A program made the position numbers and the translations under genes. Positions 13,770 to 20,807 of a stretch of DNA of 25,860 bases are shown here, piece by piece; the stretch's first letter is position 1, and each line of letters begins with the position of its first letter. Origin of the DNA: Anaerolineae bacterium (GTDB taxonomy: Bacteria; Chloroflexota; Anaerolineae; B4-G1); the NCBI GenBank assembly GCA_030612585.1, contig JAUWNP010000048.1:1-25860 (forward strand), read 5' to 3'. The notes under the pieces were generated by a model that made no database searches, had not been told where the DNA came from, and saw only the letters and a program-made list of their open reading frames with translations.

Positions 13770-13866
13770 CCCTGGCGAAGGTTCAGTGACAGCCTTCAGA
13801 CCGAAGACGTCTTCACCTACCGGGAATCGCCCCCATTGCCGAGGCTACTTGTAACCTTCGCAAGGG
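13770..13866. repeat. 97-bp inverted-repeat element with a central palindrome
   Basis: Arms CCCTGGCGAAGGTT (13770-13783) and AACCTTCGCAAGGG (13853-13866) are complementary at 13 of 14 positions. Near the middle, GAAGACGTCTTC (13803-13814) is a perfect palindrome. It lies directly after the stop of the M6-like gene and ends 27 bp from the convergent YtxH-like gene. It could be a non-autonomous mobile repeat or a two-way terminator. Confidence 0.7.
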
Positions 13867-13893
13867 TGATGCAAGGGCAGCCAGCCGATGCAG

Positions 13894-14145
13894 TTACGTC
13901 TGGGGCTGTTCGGGCGCAGTTTCAATCGTGACCGTGGTGCCGCGCTTAAACGCCTCGAGTTGGGCCTCCAGTTCGGCCCGGCGGGCGGCGGCGGCCCGTT
14001 TTCCCTCTTCGATCATCCCCTGCGCGCGGGTGCGCAACCGTTCCCGGAGTTCCGGACCTGAATAGGGAGCCAACAGTATCGCAGCCACAGCCCCAGCCGC
14101 AGCCCCAGCCAACAGTCCGGCCAAGAAACTGACGAGTTTTCGCAT
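13894..14145 (-). CDS. YtxH-domain small membrane protein
   Basis: This 83-residue protein has one hydrophobic N-terminal segment (VSFLAGLLAGAAAGAVAAIL), then the family block LAPYSGPELRERLRTRAQ and a charged helix rich in Ala, Arg, Glu and Lys (about 44-68). YtxH-type proteins are general-stress-associated small membrane proteins with no known catalytic role. The ATG at 14145 has AAGGAGG 8 bases upstream, and a promoter lies at 14171-14198. It appears to be a single-gene unit, divergent from the aminopeptidase gene. Confidence 0.9.
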   Translation of the reverse strand: MRKLVSFLAGLLAGAAAGAVAAILLAPYSGPELRERLRTRAQGMIEEGKRAAAARRAELEAQLEAFKRGTTVTIETAPEQPQT

Positions 14146-14170
14146 TACCTTTACCTCCTTGATGGTGAGT

Positions 14171-14198
14171 ATTATACACTACGTTGCGCTAGTGGCAA
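14171..14198 (-). promoter_or_regulatory. promoter of the YtxH-like gene
   Basis: On the minus strand, TTGCCA (14193-14198) and a perfect TATAAT (14171-14176) are separated by 16 bp. The start would be near 14164, leaving a leader of about 20 bases that holds the AAGGAGG site. Confidence 0.75.
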
Positions 14199-14261
14199 AG
14201 TTTCACGACCAGATTGACCGACATTTCCACCGGTGGTGCTGGCGCAAGGCAGAAAACATAA

Positions 14262-14290
14262 GATTGCGTAATGTGTAAGACGTAAGGCGT
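14262..14290. repeat. TTACGCAAT-type dispersed repeat
   Basis: The minus strand reads CGCCTTACGTCTTACACATTACGCAAT in overlapping steps. It is a relative of the repeat inside the glycosyltransferase gene at 20988-21014, sharing CATTACGCAA. It ends just before the ribosome site of the aminopeptidase gene. Confidence 0.5.
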
Positions 14291-14306
14291 GAATAGGAGA
14301 CAGAAA

Positions 14307-15461
14307 ATGCACAAAATGCACATGGAGCGTCTCTCTCGTACGATTGAGCAGGCCGCCGCCCACGGGCTTGACGCGCTGGCGCTTGTGCCCGGCCCCAATC
14401 TGTTCTACCTCACTGGCCTCTCGTTCCACCTCAGCGAGCGCCCGATCGTCGCGCTGTTGCCGGTGGATGTGTCACCGGTCATCGTTCTGCCTGCGCTTGA
14501 GGCAGTCAAGGTCGAGCAGACGACCGTTGGGCTGGGCGTGTTCCCCTACACCGACGAGGAGGGATACACGCCGGCTTTCCAAAGAGCCTGCGCGTCGCTT
14601 GCGTTGGCTGCTCCTTCGACAGGCTCAGGACACCGCCCTCCGACGGGTTCGGGGCAACATTGCGTCATTGGCGTGGAACCGCTGCAGATGCGGTTGCTGG
14701 AGGTGCGGTTGCTGGAGCGGTGCGCGCCGGGCTGCCAACTCGTCCCAGCCGAGGAGGTACTGGGGAAATTGCGCATGCGCAAGGACGAGTGTGAGTTGGA
14801 GCAGATGCGGCGCGCTATCGCCGTCACCGAAGCCGCGCTACGTTCCACGATGCGCCAGGTGGGGGCAGGGATGACAGAGCGCGAGATCGCCACCCTGCTG
14901 ACGGTTGAGATGCTACAGGCCGGTGGAGAGGGGATGGCCTTCTCGCCCATCGTCGTGGCCGGCCCCAACAGTGCCTCCCCCCACGCCACCCCCACCGACC
15001 GCCCCATCCAGCCGGGCGAGACCGTCATCGTGGACTGCGGCGCGACCGTGGGCGGTTACGCCGCCGACATCACCCGCACCTTCGTCGTCGGAGAGTTGGA
15101 GCCGGAAATAGCCCAGGTCTACGAGGTCGTGCGGGCGGCCAACGGGGCCGGGCTGGCGGCGGCCGGGCCGGGGGTGCCCGCCGAGGAGGTGGACCGGGCG
15201 GCGCGGGCGGTGATCGAGGGTGCCGGGTACGGCGAGTACTTCATCCATCGCACGGGCCACGGGCTGGGGTTGGAGGTGCACGAGCGACCTTTCATCGTCT
15301 CGGGGAACCGGCGCCCGCTGGAACCGGGGATGATTTTCACCGTAGAGCCGGGGATCTACCTACCGGGGCGGGGTGGGGTGCGCATTGAGGACGATGTGCT
15401 CGTGACCCCTAGCGGCGCGGAAAGCCTGACGACGTTTCCACGCGAGTTCATCTCGCTATGA
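14307..15461 (+). CDS. M24 family Xaa-Pro aminopeptidase-like protein
   Basis: The 384-residue pita-bread metallopeptidase would remove N-terminal residues before proline. It has an N-terminal creatinase-like domain (about 1-150) and the catalytic domain with all five metal ligands: Asp243 and Asp254 in VDCGATVGGYAADITRTF, His318 in HRTGHGLGLEVHE, Glu347 in FTVEPGIYLPG and Glu361 in VRIEDDVLV. The start is ATG 14307, with AGGAGA 6 bases upstream; two more ATGs follow within 15 bases. Residues about 102-118 (APSTGSGHRPPTGSGQ) come from an in-frame 24-bp repeat pair in the N-terminal domain, away from the active site. Its stop overlaps the stop of the convergent gene by 6 bp. Confidence 0.93.
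   Translation: MHKMHMERLSRTIEQAAAHGLDALALVPGPNLFYLTGLSFHLSERPIVALLPVDVSPVIVLPALEAVKVEQTTVGLGVFPYTDEEGYTPAFQRACASLALAAPSTGSGHRPPTGSGQHCVIGVEPLQMRLLEVRLLERCAPGCQLVPAEEVLGKLRMRKDECELEQMRRAIAVTEAALRSTMRQVGAGMTEREIATLLTVEMLQAGGEGMAFSPIVVAGPNSASPHATPTDRPIQPGETVIVDCGATVGGYAADITRTFVVGELEPEIAQVYEVVRAANGAGLAAAGPGVPAEEVDRAARAVIEGAGYGEYFIHRTGHGLGLEVHERPFIVSGNRRPLEPGMIFTVEPGIYLPGRGGVRIEDDVLVTPSGAESLTTFPREFISL
14613..14660. repeat. 24-bp repeat pair, one copy diverged
   Basis: CCTTCGACAGGCTCAGGA starts the first unit (14613-14636), the reverse orientation of the units at 281-328. The second unit (14637-14660) keeps the pattern with several substitutions (CTCCGACGGGTTCGGGGC). The pair sits in frame in the aminopeptidase gene. 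All three pairs have the same orientation relative to the gene they interrupt. Confidence 0.8.
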
Positions 15462-17618
15462 CGGATAGCCCCTTACGACTGCGGGTAGGTAGATCCTGAA
15501 TTCCGGGGGTGACTGTGCAGATGTGGTGAACTCCCACATCGCCGACCACGGCCCGCTGCCACAGGAGTTGGAGGCCCGCACCTGCCAGTAATAGGTGGTG
15601 CCATCGGGCAGCGCGCTATCTGGAGTGTAGGATGTACTGGAGATGATCTGGGTTGTCGGTGAACTGATGGCGGAGTTGTCGTCCACCTGGATGCTGTAGG
15701 AGGTGGCCCCGCTCACACTGCCCCACCTGAAGGTCGGGATGGTATCACTGATTGTGCTCCTGTTTGGGGGCGAGGAGGGACTGGGAGCCGAGGGCGTGGA
15801 CAGGATGGTGACGCTCCAGACGGAGGACCACGGACTGTCTCCGCATGAGTTGGATGCTTGTACCTGCCAGTAGTAGGTGCCAGGCGACAGTGCCGACCCC
15901 GGTGTGTGGTTGGTGTTCGATGTCGTGGTGTCAATCTCCGGCGAACTGAAACTAGAGTCGTCGCCCACCTGGATGCGATAGGGGGTGGCCTCACTCACAC
16001 TCCCCCAACTGAAGGTTGGCGTGGTGTCACACGTGCTGCTGCCGTTCGCAGGCACGGAGAGAGAGGGCGTGGGAGGCGTAGGACAGCCAGTGTCTACAGT
16101 GAACTGCCACACCGTCGCCCAGGAGCCGGTGCCGCAGGCGTTGGACGCCTGTGCGCGCCAGTAGTAGGTGCCATCGGGCAGTGCGCTGCCCGGGGTGTAG
16201 GATGTGCTGGAGGTGGTCTGATCTATCTCGGGTGAATTGAATCCAGAGTTGTCATCCACCTGGATGGTGTAGGAGATAGCTCCGCTCACACTGTCCCACA
16301 TGAAAGTCGGGGTGGTATCGCTGATTGTGCTCCCGTTGGAGGGTGAGGACAGGCTTGGGGCGCTGGGAATGGGGAGGATTGTAATGGTCCAGACCGATGA
16401 CCACGGACCGTCTCCGCAGGAGTTGGAAGCCCTCACGTGCCAGTAGTAGGTGCCGGGCGACAGTGCCGACTCTGGCGTATAGTAGGGGGTTGAGGTCGGT
16501 GTATCTATCTCCGGTGAACTGAAACTGGGGTCGTCGTCCACCTGGATGTGATAGGAGGCCGCTCCACTCACCGGCGACCAGGCGAAGTCCGGTGTCGCGT
16601 CGCATGTGCTACCACCGTTCGAGGGTAAGGAAGGGGAAGTCGCCGAGGGCGTGGATAGGATGGTGAAACTCCAGGTAGACGACCAGTGCCCGTCTTCACA
16701 GGGGTTGGAGGCTCGCACATGCCAGTAGTAAGTGCCGGGCGACAGTGGCGATCCCGGTGTGTAGTTGGAGTTCGAGGTTGTGGTGTCAATCTCAGGCGAA
16801 TCGAAACCGGAGTTGTCATCCACCTCGATGCGATACGAGGTCGCTCCACTCACCGACGACCAGGCGAAGTCCGGCGTCGTGTTACACGTGCTGCTGCTGT
16901 TTGATGGCGAGGAAAGGGAAGGCGCCGAGGGCGTGGATAGGATGGTGAAACTCCAGGTAGACGAATACGGACCGTCTTCACAGGAGTTGGAGGCCCGCAC
17001 GTGCCAGTAGTAAGTGCCAGGCGATAGTGGCACCCCTGGAGTGTAGTAGGGGTTCAGGGTCGTGTCTTCTTTCTCTGGCGAACTGAAGTTGGAGTTGTCG
17101 TCTATCTGGATGTGATAGAGGTCCGCCCCATTCACCTGCGACCAGGCGAAGTACGGCGTCGCGTTGCACGTGCTGCCGCCGCTTGATGGTGAGGAAAGGG
17201 AAGGTGCCGAGGGCGTGGGCGGGATGATGAAGCTCCAGGTAGATGACCAGGACCCGTCTCCAGTCCCCACGTGCCAGTAGTAAGTGCCGGGTGATAGTGG
17301 CGTCCCTGGCGTGTAGTAGGGGTTCGGGGTCCTGTCTTCTATCTCCAGCGAACTGAAGTTGGAGTTGTTGCCCACCTGGATGTGATAGGAGTCCACCCCA
17401 TTCACCGGCAACCACTCGAAGTACGGCATCGTGTCACACACGCTGCTGCCGTTGGGAGGTGAATGGAGGGAAGGCGCCGAGGGTACATCAGCGTTAGTCG
17501 TGCTTGGGGAGAGCAGCAAACCGGCGATCAGCAATATGTGTGGAAAGGCCAACCACGAACGCCCTGGTCCATGTACTTCACGTTTCCTTATGACTGATTT
17601 GATGACCGCCTTAATCAT
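15456..17618 (-). CDS. secreted protein of seven fibronectin-III-like repeats
   Basis: The 720-residue protein has an N-terminal signal (basic start, then FPHILLIAGLLLSPSTTNA) and seven domains of about 92-96 residues. Each has the pattern PSAPSLSSPSNGS, a Trp in FxWxxVxGAxSYxIQVDD, FSSPEID, YTPGxxLxPGTYYWxVxASNxC and a final WSSxWxFTI. Most copies carry two Cys (STCD and SNSC), likely a disulfide. It ends PEFRIYLPAVVRGYPS, like the YLPxVxR tail found at the end of many Chloroflexota secreted proteins. It is probably a surface adhesin or matrix protein with no enzyme domain. The start is ATG 17618, with GGGGAGAGGA before it. Its stop codon overlaps that of the aminopeptidase gene (CTATGA at 15456-15461). 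The copies are similar enough to recombine. Confidence 0.9.
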   Translation of the reverse strand: MIKAVIKSVIRKREVHGPGRSWLAFPHILLIAGLLLSPSTTNADVPSAPSLHSPPNGSSVCDTMPYFEWLPVNGVDSYHIQVGNNSNFSSLEIEDRTPNPYYTPGTPLSPGTYYWHVGTGDGSWSSTWSFIIPPTPSAPSLSSPSSGGSTCNATPYFAWSQVNGADLYHIQIDDNSNFSSPEKEDTTLNPYYTPGVPLSPGTYYWHVRASNSCEDGPYSSTWSFTILSTPSAPSLSSPSNSSSTCNTTPDFAWSSVSGATSYRIEVDDNSGFDSPEIDTTTSNSNYTPGSPLSPGTYYWHVRASNPCEDGHWSSTWSFTILSTPSATSPSLPSNGGSTCDATPDFAWSPVSGAASYHIQVDDDPSFSSPEIDTPTSTPYYTPESALSPGTYYWHVRASNSCGDGPWSSVWTITILPIPSAPSLSSPSNGSTISDTTPTFMWDSVSGAISYTIQVDDNSGFNSPEIDQTTSSTSYTPGSALPDGTYYWRAQASNACGTGSWATVWQFTVDTGCPTPPTPSLSVPANGSSTCDTTPTFSWGSVSEATPYRIQVGDDSSFSSPEIDTTTSNTNHTPGSALSPGTYYWQVQASNSCGDSPWSSVWSVTILSTPSAPSPSSPPNRSTISDTIPTFRWGSVSGATSYSIQVDDNSAISSPTTQIISSTSYTPDSALPDGTTYYWQVRASNSCGSGPWSAMWEFTTSAQSPPEFRIYLPAVVRGYPS

Positions 17619-17780
17619 TCCTCTCCCCCCTGCAGGTATCTGCACGCCGCACCCACTGGCGGTTGGGAGCATCAGGGCCAAATCCATTGCACACCAAGAC
17701 AGAGAGGGACGGCAGGCAACTAGCCCCTGCAGTCCCTCAGATCTACCACCGACATATACGTGCTCCTTGCAGTCTGCTCT
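17619..17780 (-). promoter_or_regulatory. long structured leader of the seven-repeat secreted protein
   Basis: About 160 bases separate the predicted start point (near 17780) from the ATG at 17618, while other leaders here are 15-55 bases. It holds a strong hairpin at 17704-17738: GAGGGAC/GTCCCTC and GCAGG/CCTGC arms with a single mismatch and a 9-base loop. A small hairpin (TGCAG/CTGCA) lies just before the ribosome site. I looked for cobalamin, cyclic-di-GMP and similar riboswitch cores and saw none. Post-transcriptional control is inference. Confidence 0.45.
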
Positions 17781-17786
17781 ACAGGC

Positions 17787-17816
17787 ATTATATCATAGGT
17801 CAATCACGTTTGTCAA
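17787..17816 (-). promoter_or_regulatory. promoter of the seven-repeat secreted protein
   Basis: On the minus strand, perfect TTGACA (17811-17816) and perfect TATAAT (17787-17792) are separated by 18 bp. It lies back to back with the + strand promoter at 17835-17863, with 18 bp between the two -35 boxes. Confidence 0.85.
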
Positions 17817-17834
17817 TAACTGATGTGCTCGCCC

Positions 17835-17863
17835 TTGAAATTGACTCGCTTTTGTGTTATCAT
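17835..17863 (+). promoter_or_regulatory. promoter of the Cys-protein/glycosidase/glycosyltransferase unit
   Basis: TTGAAA (17835-17840) and TATCAT (17858-17863) are separated by 17 bp. The start would be near 17870, giving a leader of about 72 bases to ATG 17942. It diverges from the secreted-protein promoter. Confidence 0.65.
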
Positions 17864-17941
17864 GAGTACACTCTTACCAATTCACCAGACCACAATCTAT
17901 CAGGAACCTGGTCAACTATCGAATCTCAACAGGACGTAGAA

Positions 17942-18301
17942 ATGTACCCCGAAAGCGAAATTCTCTTTCCACCCCGTTGTATCACGCAACTGCGCGACTT
18001 GCGCGGCCCGGAGTGGGCCGAGTTGACTGACCGCGTCGCCGCACTCCCCGACGGCCACGAGGACGTGCTGGGCTTCTCATTAGTGATGATCAGACTAGCG
18101 AGTTGCCTCACCTGCGACCTGGACAGTTACCGCGCCTCATTGGGCTGCTGCACGTGCGCCCGACGCACCGTCGCCGGCTTCAAGGGCTCCGACAAAGAGA
18201 TCATCCGTATGTTCGAGCAAGCCCGCGAGGAGGTGCGGGCCTACCTGGCTTCCGATGAGCTCACCGAACCCATAGCCGCGCTGATCAAACGATCGGCCTG
18301 A
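17942..18301 (+). CDS. small Cys-cluster protein of unknown function
   Basis: The 119-residue protein begins MYPESEILFPPRCITQLRDL. The core is SLVMIRLASCLTCDLDSYRA, followed by LGCCTCARRTVAGFKGSD. Cys55 and Cys58 form CxxC, and Cys69, Cys70 and Cys72 form CCxC; with Cys13 this could bind a metal or an iron-sulfur cluster, or support redox chemistry. A C-terminal helix follows (EIIRMFEQAREEVRAYLASD). From memory, related unnamed proteins occur in Chloroflexota. ATG 17942 is chosen because the frame upstream runs through the promoter; the ribosome site (AGGA) is weak. The stop overlaps the next start by one base (TGATG), so translation is coupled to the glycosidase-like gene. Confidence 0.8.
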   Translation: MYPESEILFPPRCITQLRDLRGPEWAELTDRVAALPDGHEDVLGFSLVMIRLASCLTCDLDSYRASLGCCTCARRTVAGFKGSDKEIIRMFEQAREEVRAYLASDELTEPIAALIKRSA

Positions 18302-19995
18302 TGCGCAAACTGACCCTCACCTTTGCCATCCTGGTATTGCTGACTCTACCCGCTTGTCAATCTCCCTCCATTTTGGAGGGGGAAGGACAGGGGTGGATGT
18401 TCGCCTGGACGGGGGAGGAGGACCTACTACCCCAGGTGCGCGGGATGGCCCAACTGGCGACCAATACTCTCCACCCCCAGCCGCGCACGGCGCCTGACGT
18501 GCCGGTAGCCCACGCTGGCGTCAACCCCTTTGGCATCAATGTCTTCCTGGAACAGGAGGTGGAGGAGTGGAAACGGGAGAGAGCGTTACAAATGATCGCC
18601 GACGCCGGTTTCCACTGGATCCGCCAGGGGTTCACCTGGGAGGACATCGAAATCCACGGCAAGGGTGATTTCGAGGACCGGCGGCACGAACCCCACCGCT
18701 CCGCCTGGGAGAAGTACGATCACATCGTGGGCCTGGCCGAACAGTATGGCCTGGAGGTCATCGCCCGCCTGAGCAACCCGCCCGCCTGGACACGCGCCGC
18801 TGGCGATGCTCAGGGCCACAATGCCCCTCCCGACGATCTGGCCGACTGGGGCGATTACGTCTACGCCGTCGTCTCGCGCTACCGGGGGCGCGTACGCTAC
18901 TACCAACTGTGGAACGAGCCCAACATCTACGACGAGTGGGGCGAGCAGCCGGTAGACCCGGAGGGCTACACCCGCTTGTTATGCGAGGGATACCGCCGCG
19001 CCAAGGAGGCTGACCCGGACGCGGTCATCGTCAGCGGAGCGCTGGCTCCCACCGTCTCGCTCCATCCTGGACCCGGGCCGGGGACAGGCTTAAGCGACCT
19101 CATCTTCCTCCAGCGTATGTACGATGCCGGCGCCGCCGATTGCTTCGACGTCCTCTCCGTCAATGACTACATGCTGTGGTCCGGCCCTACCGACCACCGT
19201 ATGCAGCCACTCAACATCAACTTCGCCCGCCCGGTCTACATCCGCGACATCATGGTCGCCAACGGCGATGCGGCCAAACCTGTATGGATCAGCGAGATGA
19301 ACTCCAATGCCGTGCCCAATGCCCCGGACATCCAGGATTGGATACGCTACGGGCAGGTGACGCCAGAGCAGCAGGCGCGCTACGCAGTATTGGCCTACCA
19401 GCGCGCGATGGAGGAGTGGCCGTGGGTGGGCGTAGTCAACTTCTGGTTCTTCAAGCGTGCCTCCGACGCCGAGCGAGGCCAGTCGTGGTACTACTTCCGC
19501 ATGGTCGAACCGGACTTCACCCCCCTGCCGGTCTACGGGGCGATGCGAGAGTACACAGCCGGCCTCACGCCAGCCCTCTACACCGGCTCCCACCAGGAAG
19601 ACCATTGGGCGCTGGAATACGAAGGGGGCTGGGAGACGGTGCGTGACGTGGTGGCTACGCAGGGGGCATACCGGCAGGCGACCACTCCTGGTGCAACGCT
19701 GCGCTTCACGTTTGAAGGCGCTTCTCTGACGTTGGTGCCCGGCCCGGGCGCAGGCGAGGTCGAGGTGAGCGTGGATGGCGGAGAGCCCCGACAGGTGTCA
19801 TTAGCAGGGAAACCCGTGCGCCTGGTTGGACGTGGCCGCCATGCAGTGACTATCACTGCTCTGTCTGGCGCGGTGACAATGGATGGCCTAATCGTGCGCA
19901 CAGCCTGGCACCCTTCCCCTCGCCTCATCCTGGGCATAGCCGGGCTGCTCATCACTGCACTGTGGATTCTGTCTCGCTTGCTGCGCCGACGATGA
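18301..19995 (+). CDS. GH-A clan glycoside hydrolase-like lipoprotein (GH39/GH5-like)
   Basis: A 564-residue protein with a lipoprotein signal ending TLPAC (Cys19). The barrel has GVNPFGINVFL, ADAGFHWIRQGFTWEDIE, the acid/base motif YYQLWNEPNIYDEW (Glu206) and the probable nucleophile in PVWISEMNSN (Glu332), as in clan GH-A enzymes such as GH39, GH5 or GH10. Residues about 430-530 form a beta-rich domain, and the end is a membrane helix LILGIAGLLITALWIL with a basic tail. A lipid anchor plus a C-terminal helix is unusual. It probably acts outside the membrane on a glycan; the substrate is unknown. It is coupled at both ends: TGATG with the Cys protein and ATGA with the glycosyltransferase. 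Confidence 0.88.
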   Translation: MRKLTLTFAILVLLTLPACQSPSILEGEGQGWMFAWTGEEDLLPQVRGMAQLATNTLHPQPRTAPDVPVAHAGVNPFGINVFLEQEVEEWKRERALQMIADAGFHWIRQGFTWEDIEIHGKGDFEDRRHEPHRSAWEKYDHIVGLAEQYGLEVIARLSNPPAWTRAAGDAQGHNAPPDDLADWGDYVYAVVSRYRGRVRYYQLWNEPNIYDEWGEQPVDPEGYTRLLCEGYRRAKEADPDAVIVSGALAPTVSLHPGPGPGTGLSDLIFLQRMYDAGAADCFDVLSVNDYMLWSGPTDHRMQPLNINFARPVYIRDIMVANGDAAKPVWISEMNSNAVPNAPDIQDWIRYGQVTPEQQARYAVLAYQRAMEEWPWVGVVNFWFFKRASDAERGQSWYYFRMVEPDFTPLPVYGAMREYTAGLTPALYTGSHQEDHWALEYEGGWETVRDVVATQGAYRQATTPGATLRFTFEGASLTLVPGPGAGEVEVSVDGGEPRQVSLAGKPVRLVGRGRHAVTITALSGAVTMDGLIVRTAWHPSPRLILGIAGLLITALWILSRLLRRR

Positions 19996-20807
19996 AGACA
20001 TCAAAACAGCCCGCTCCCCGCTCCCTGCTCCCTACTTCCTACTCCCTACTTCCTACTCCTTATTTCCTACTTCTTGTTATCCTACTCCTCGCGGCGGCCT
20101 TGCGCTTCTACCATCTCGACGCCCAGTCTTTTTGGAACGACGAGGGGAACTCGGCCCGCATCGCCGAACGGACGCTCGATCTGATCCTGGAAGGAGCCGC
20201 AGGCGACATCCACCCGCCCGGCTATTATCTGCTGCTCCACTACTGGCGGGCGCTGTTCGGACAGAGCGAGTTTGCGCTGCGCTCCCTTTCCGTCGTGGCG
20301 GGTCTGGTGCTTATCGTCTTCACTTACCTGTTGGGCCGCCACCTCTTTGGCGAGGTCACCGGCCTGATGGCGGCCTTTCTGGGGGCAATCTCCCCCTTTG
20401 CCATCTACTACTCGCAGGAGGCGCGCATGTACGCCCTCCTGGCCGCCGTCTCCGCTGCCTCCACCTACTTGCTCCTTCGCTTTCTCGTCAGTGACATGGG
20501 ACAGAAACCAGGTTCTTTCCGAAAAACCTGGTTTCTTGCGTATGTCCTCACCACCACCGCTGGTCTCTACATCCAATATGCTTTCTCCTTCGTCCTGCTC
20601 GTCCACAACAGTATCTTCGGCCTGTGGTGGCTGGCCATGGCGCGCCGGTCGGTTTACCGTGGGCGGTGCCACCGCGAGTACCACCGCGAGTACCACCGCG
20701 AGTACTCGTGGCGGGGCTCGTGGCGGGGCTCGTGGCGGGGCTCTCGTGGCAGGCGTGGAGGTGAGCAAGGTCGAAGGGAGATCCGCCGAATGGCCCCGGC
20801 GGGATGA
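19992..20807 (+). CDS. GT39-like membrane glycosyltransferase, N-terminal part before a frameshift
   Basis: The frame starts at ATG 19992, overlapping the previous stop (ATGA). It encodes the first part of a GT-C fold glycosyltransferase of the GT39/PMT type, which uses lipid-linked sugars at the membrane. Seen are FYHLDAQSFWNDEGNSARIA with the Asp-Glu catalytic loop, IHPPGYYLLLHYWRALFG, LLGRHLFGEVTGLMAAFLGA and IYYSQEARMYALLA, plus several membrane helices. After LWWLAMARRS the frame enters a repeat array encoding HREY x3 and SWRG x3, then runs into non-family sequence and stops at 20805-20807. The continuation lies in the next frame (to 21879). It also contains repeat-derived segments at its N-terminus and at QKPGSFRKTWFL. 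It is either a real pseudogene, a phase-variable gene or an assembly error. Confidence 0.85.
   Translation: MKTSKQPAPRSLLPTSYSLLPTPYFLLLVILLLAAALRFYHLDAQSFWNDEGNSARIAERTLDLILEGAAGDIHPPGYYLLLHYWRALFGQSEFALRSLSVVAGLVLIVFTYLLGRHLFGEVTGLMAAFLGAISPFAIYYSQEARMYALLAAVSAASTYLLLRFLVSDMGQKPGSFRKTWFLAYVLTTTAGLYIQYAFSFVLLVHNSIFGLWWLAMARRSVYRGRCHREYHREYHREYSWRGSWRGSWRGSRGRRGGEQGRREIRRMAPAG
20022..20074. repeat. CCCTACTTCCTACT-type low-complexity repeat
   Basis: Imperfect units of CTCCCTACTTCCTA occur four or five times. They encode the stretch RSLLPTSYSLLPTPYFLLL at the N-terminus of the glycosyltransferase, just before the first membrane helix. Confidence 0.75.
20503..20536. repeat. AGAAACCAGGTT hairpin repeat inside a gene
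   Basis: AGAAACCAGGTT (20503-20514) and AACCTGGTTTCT (20525-20536) are perfect 12-bp arms with a 10-base loop. It is in frame in the glycosyltransferase and encodes QKPGSFRKTWFL between two membrane segments. It resembles a dispersed hairpin repeat known to me from several environmental genomes. Confidence 0.8.
20669..20753. repeat. double 12-bp repeat array with inverted symmetry
   Basis: Three perfect copies of CCACCGCGAGTA (20669-20704) are followed without a gap by three perfect copies of CTCGTGGCGGGG (20705-20740) and a partial copy. The two unit types are near-complements of each other (8 of 10 at the junction), so the array is a quasi-palindrome. The junction core GCGAGTACTCGTGGC recurs inside the element at 25332-25449. 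The glycosyltransferase frame is lost here. Confidence 0.9.

Noticed and set aside
17619..17780. Known riboswitch in the long leader
   Set aside because: I compared it by eye with cobalamin, cyclic-di-GMP and molybdenum-cofactor aptamer cores and found no convincing match; only hairpins can be claimed.
20669..20740. Possible CRISPR array
   Set aside because: The 12-bp units are head to tail with no spacers, lie inside a coding gene, and no cas gene is present.
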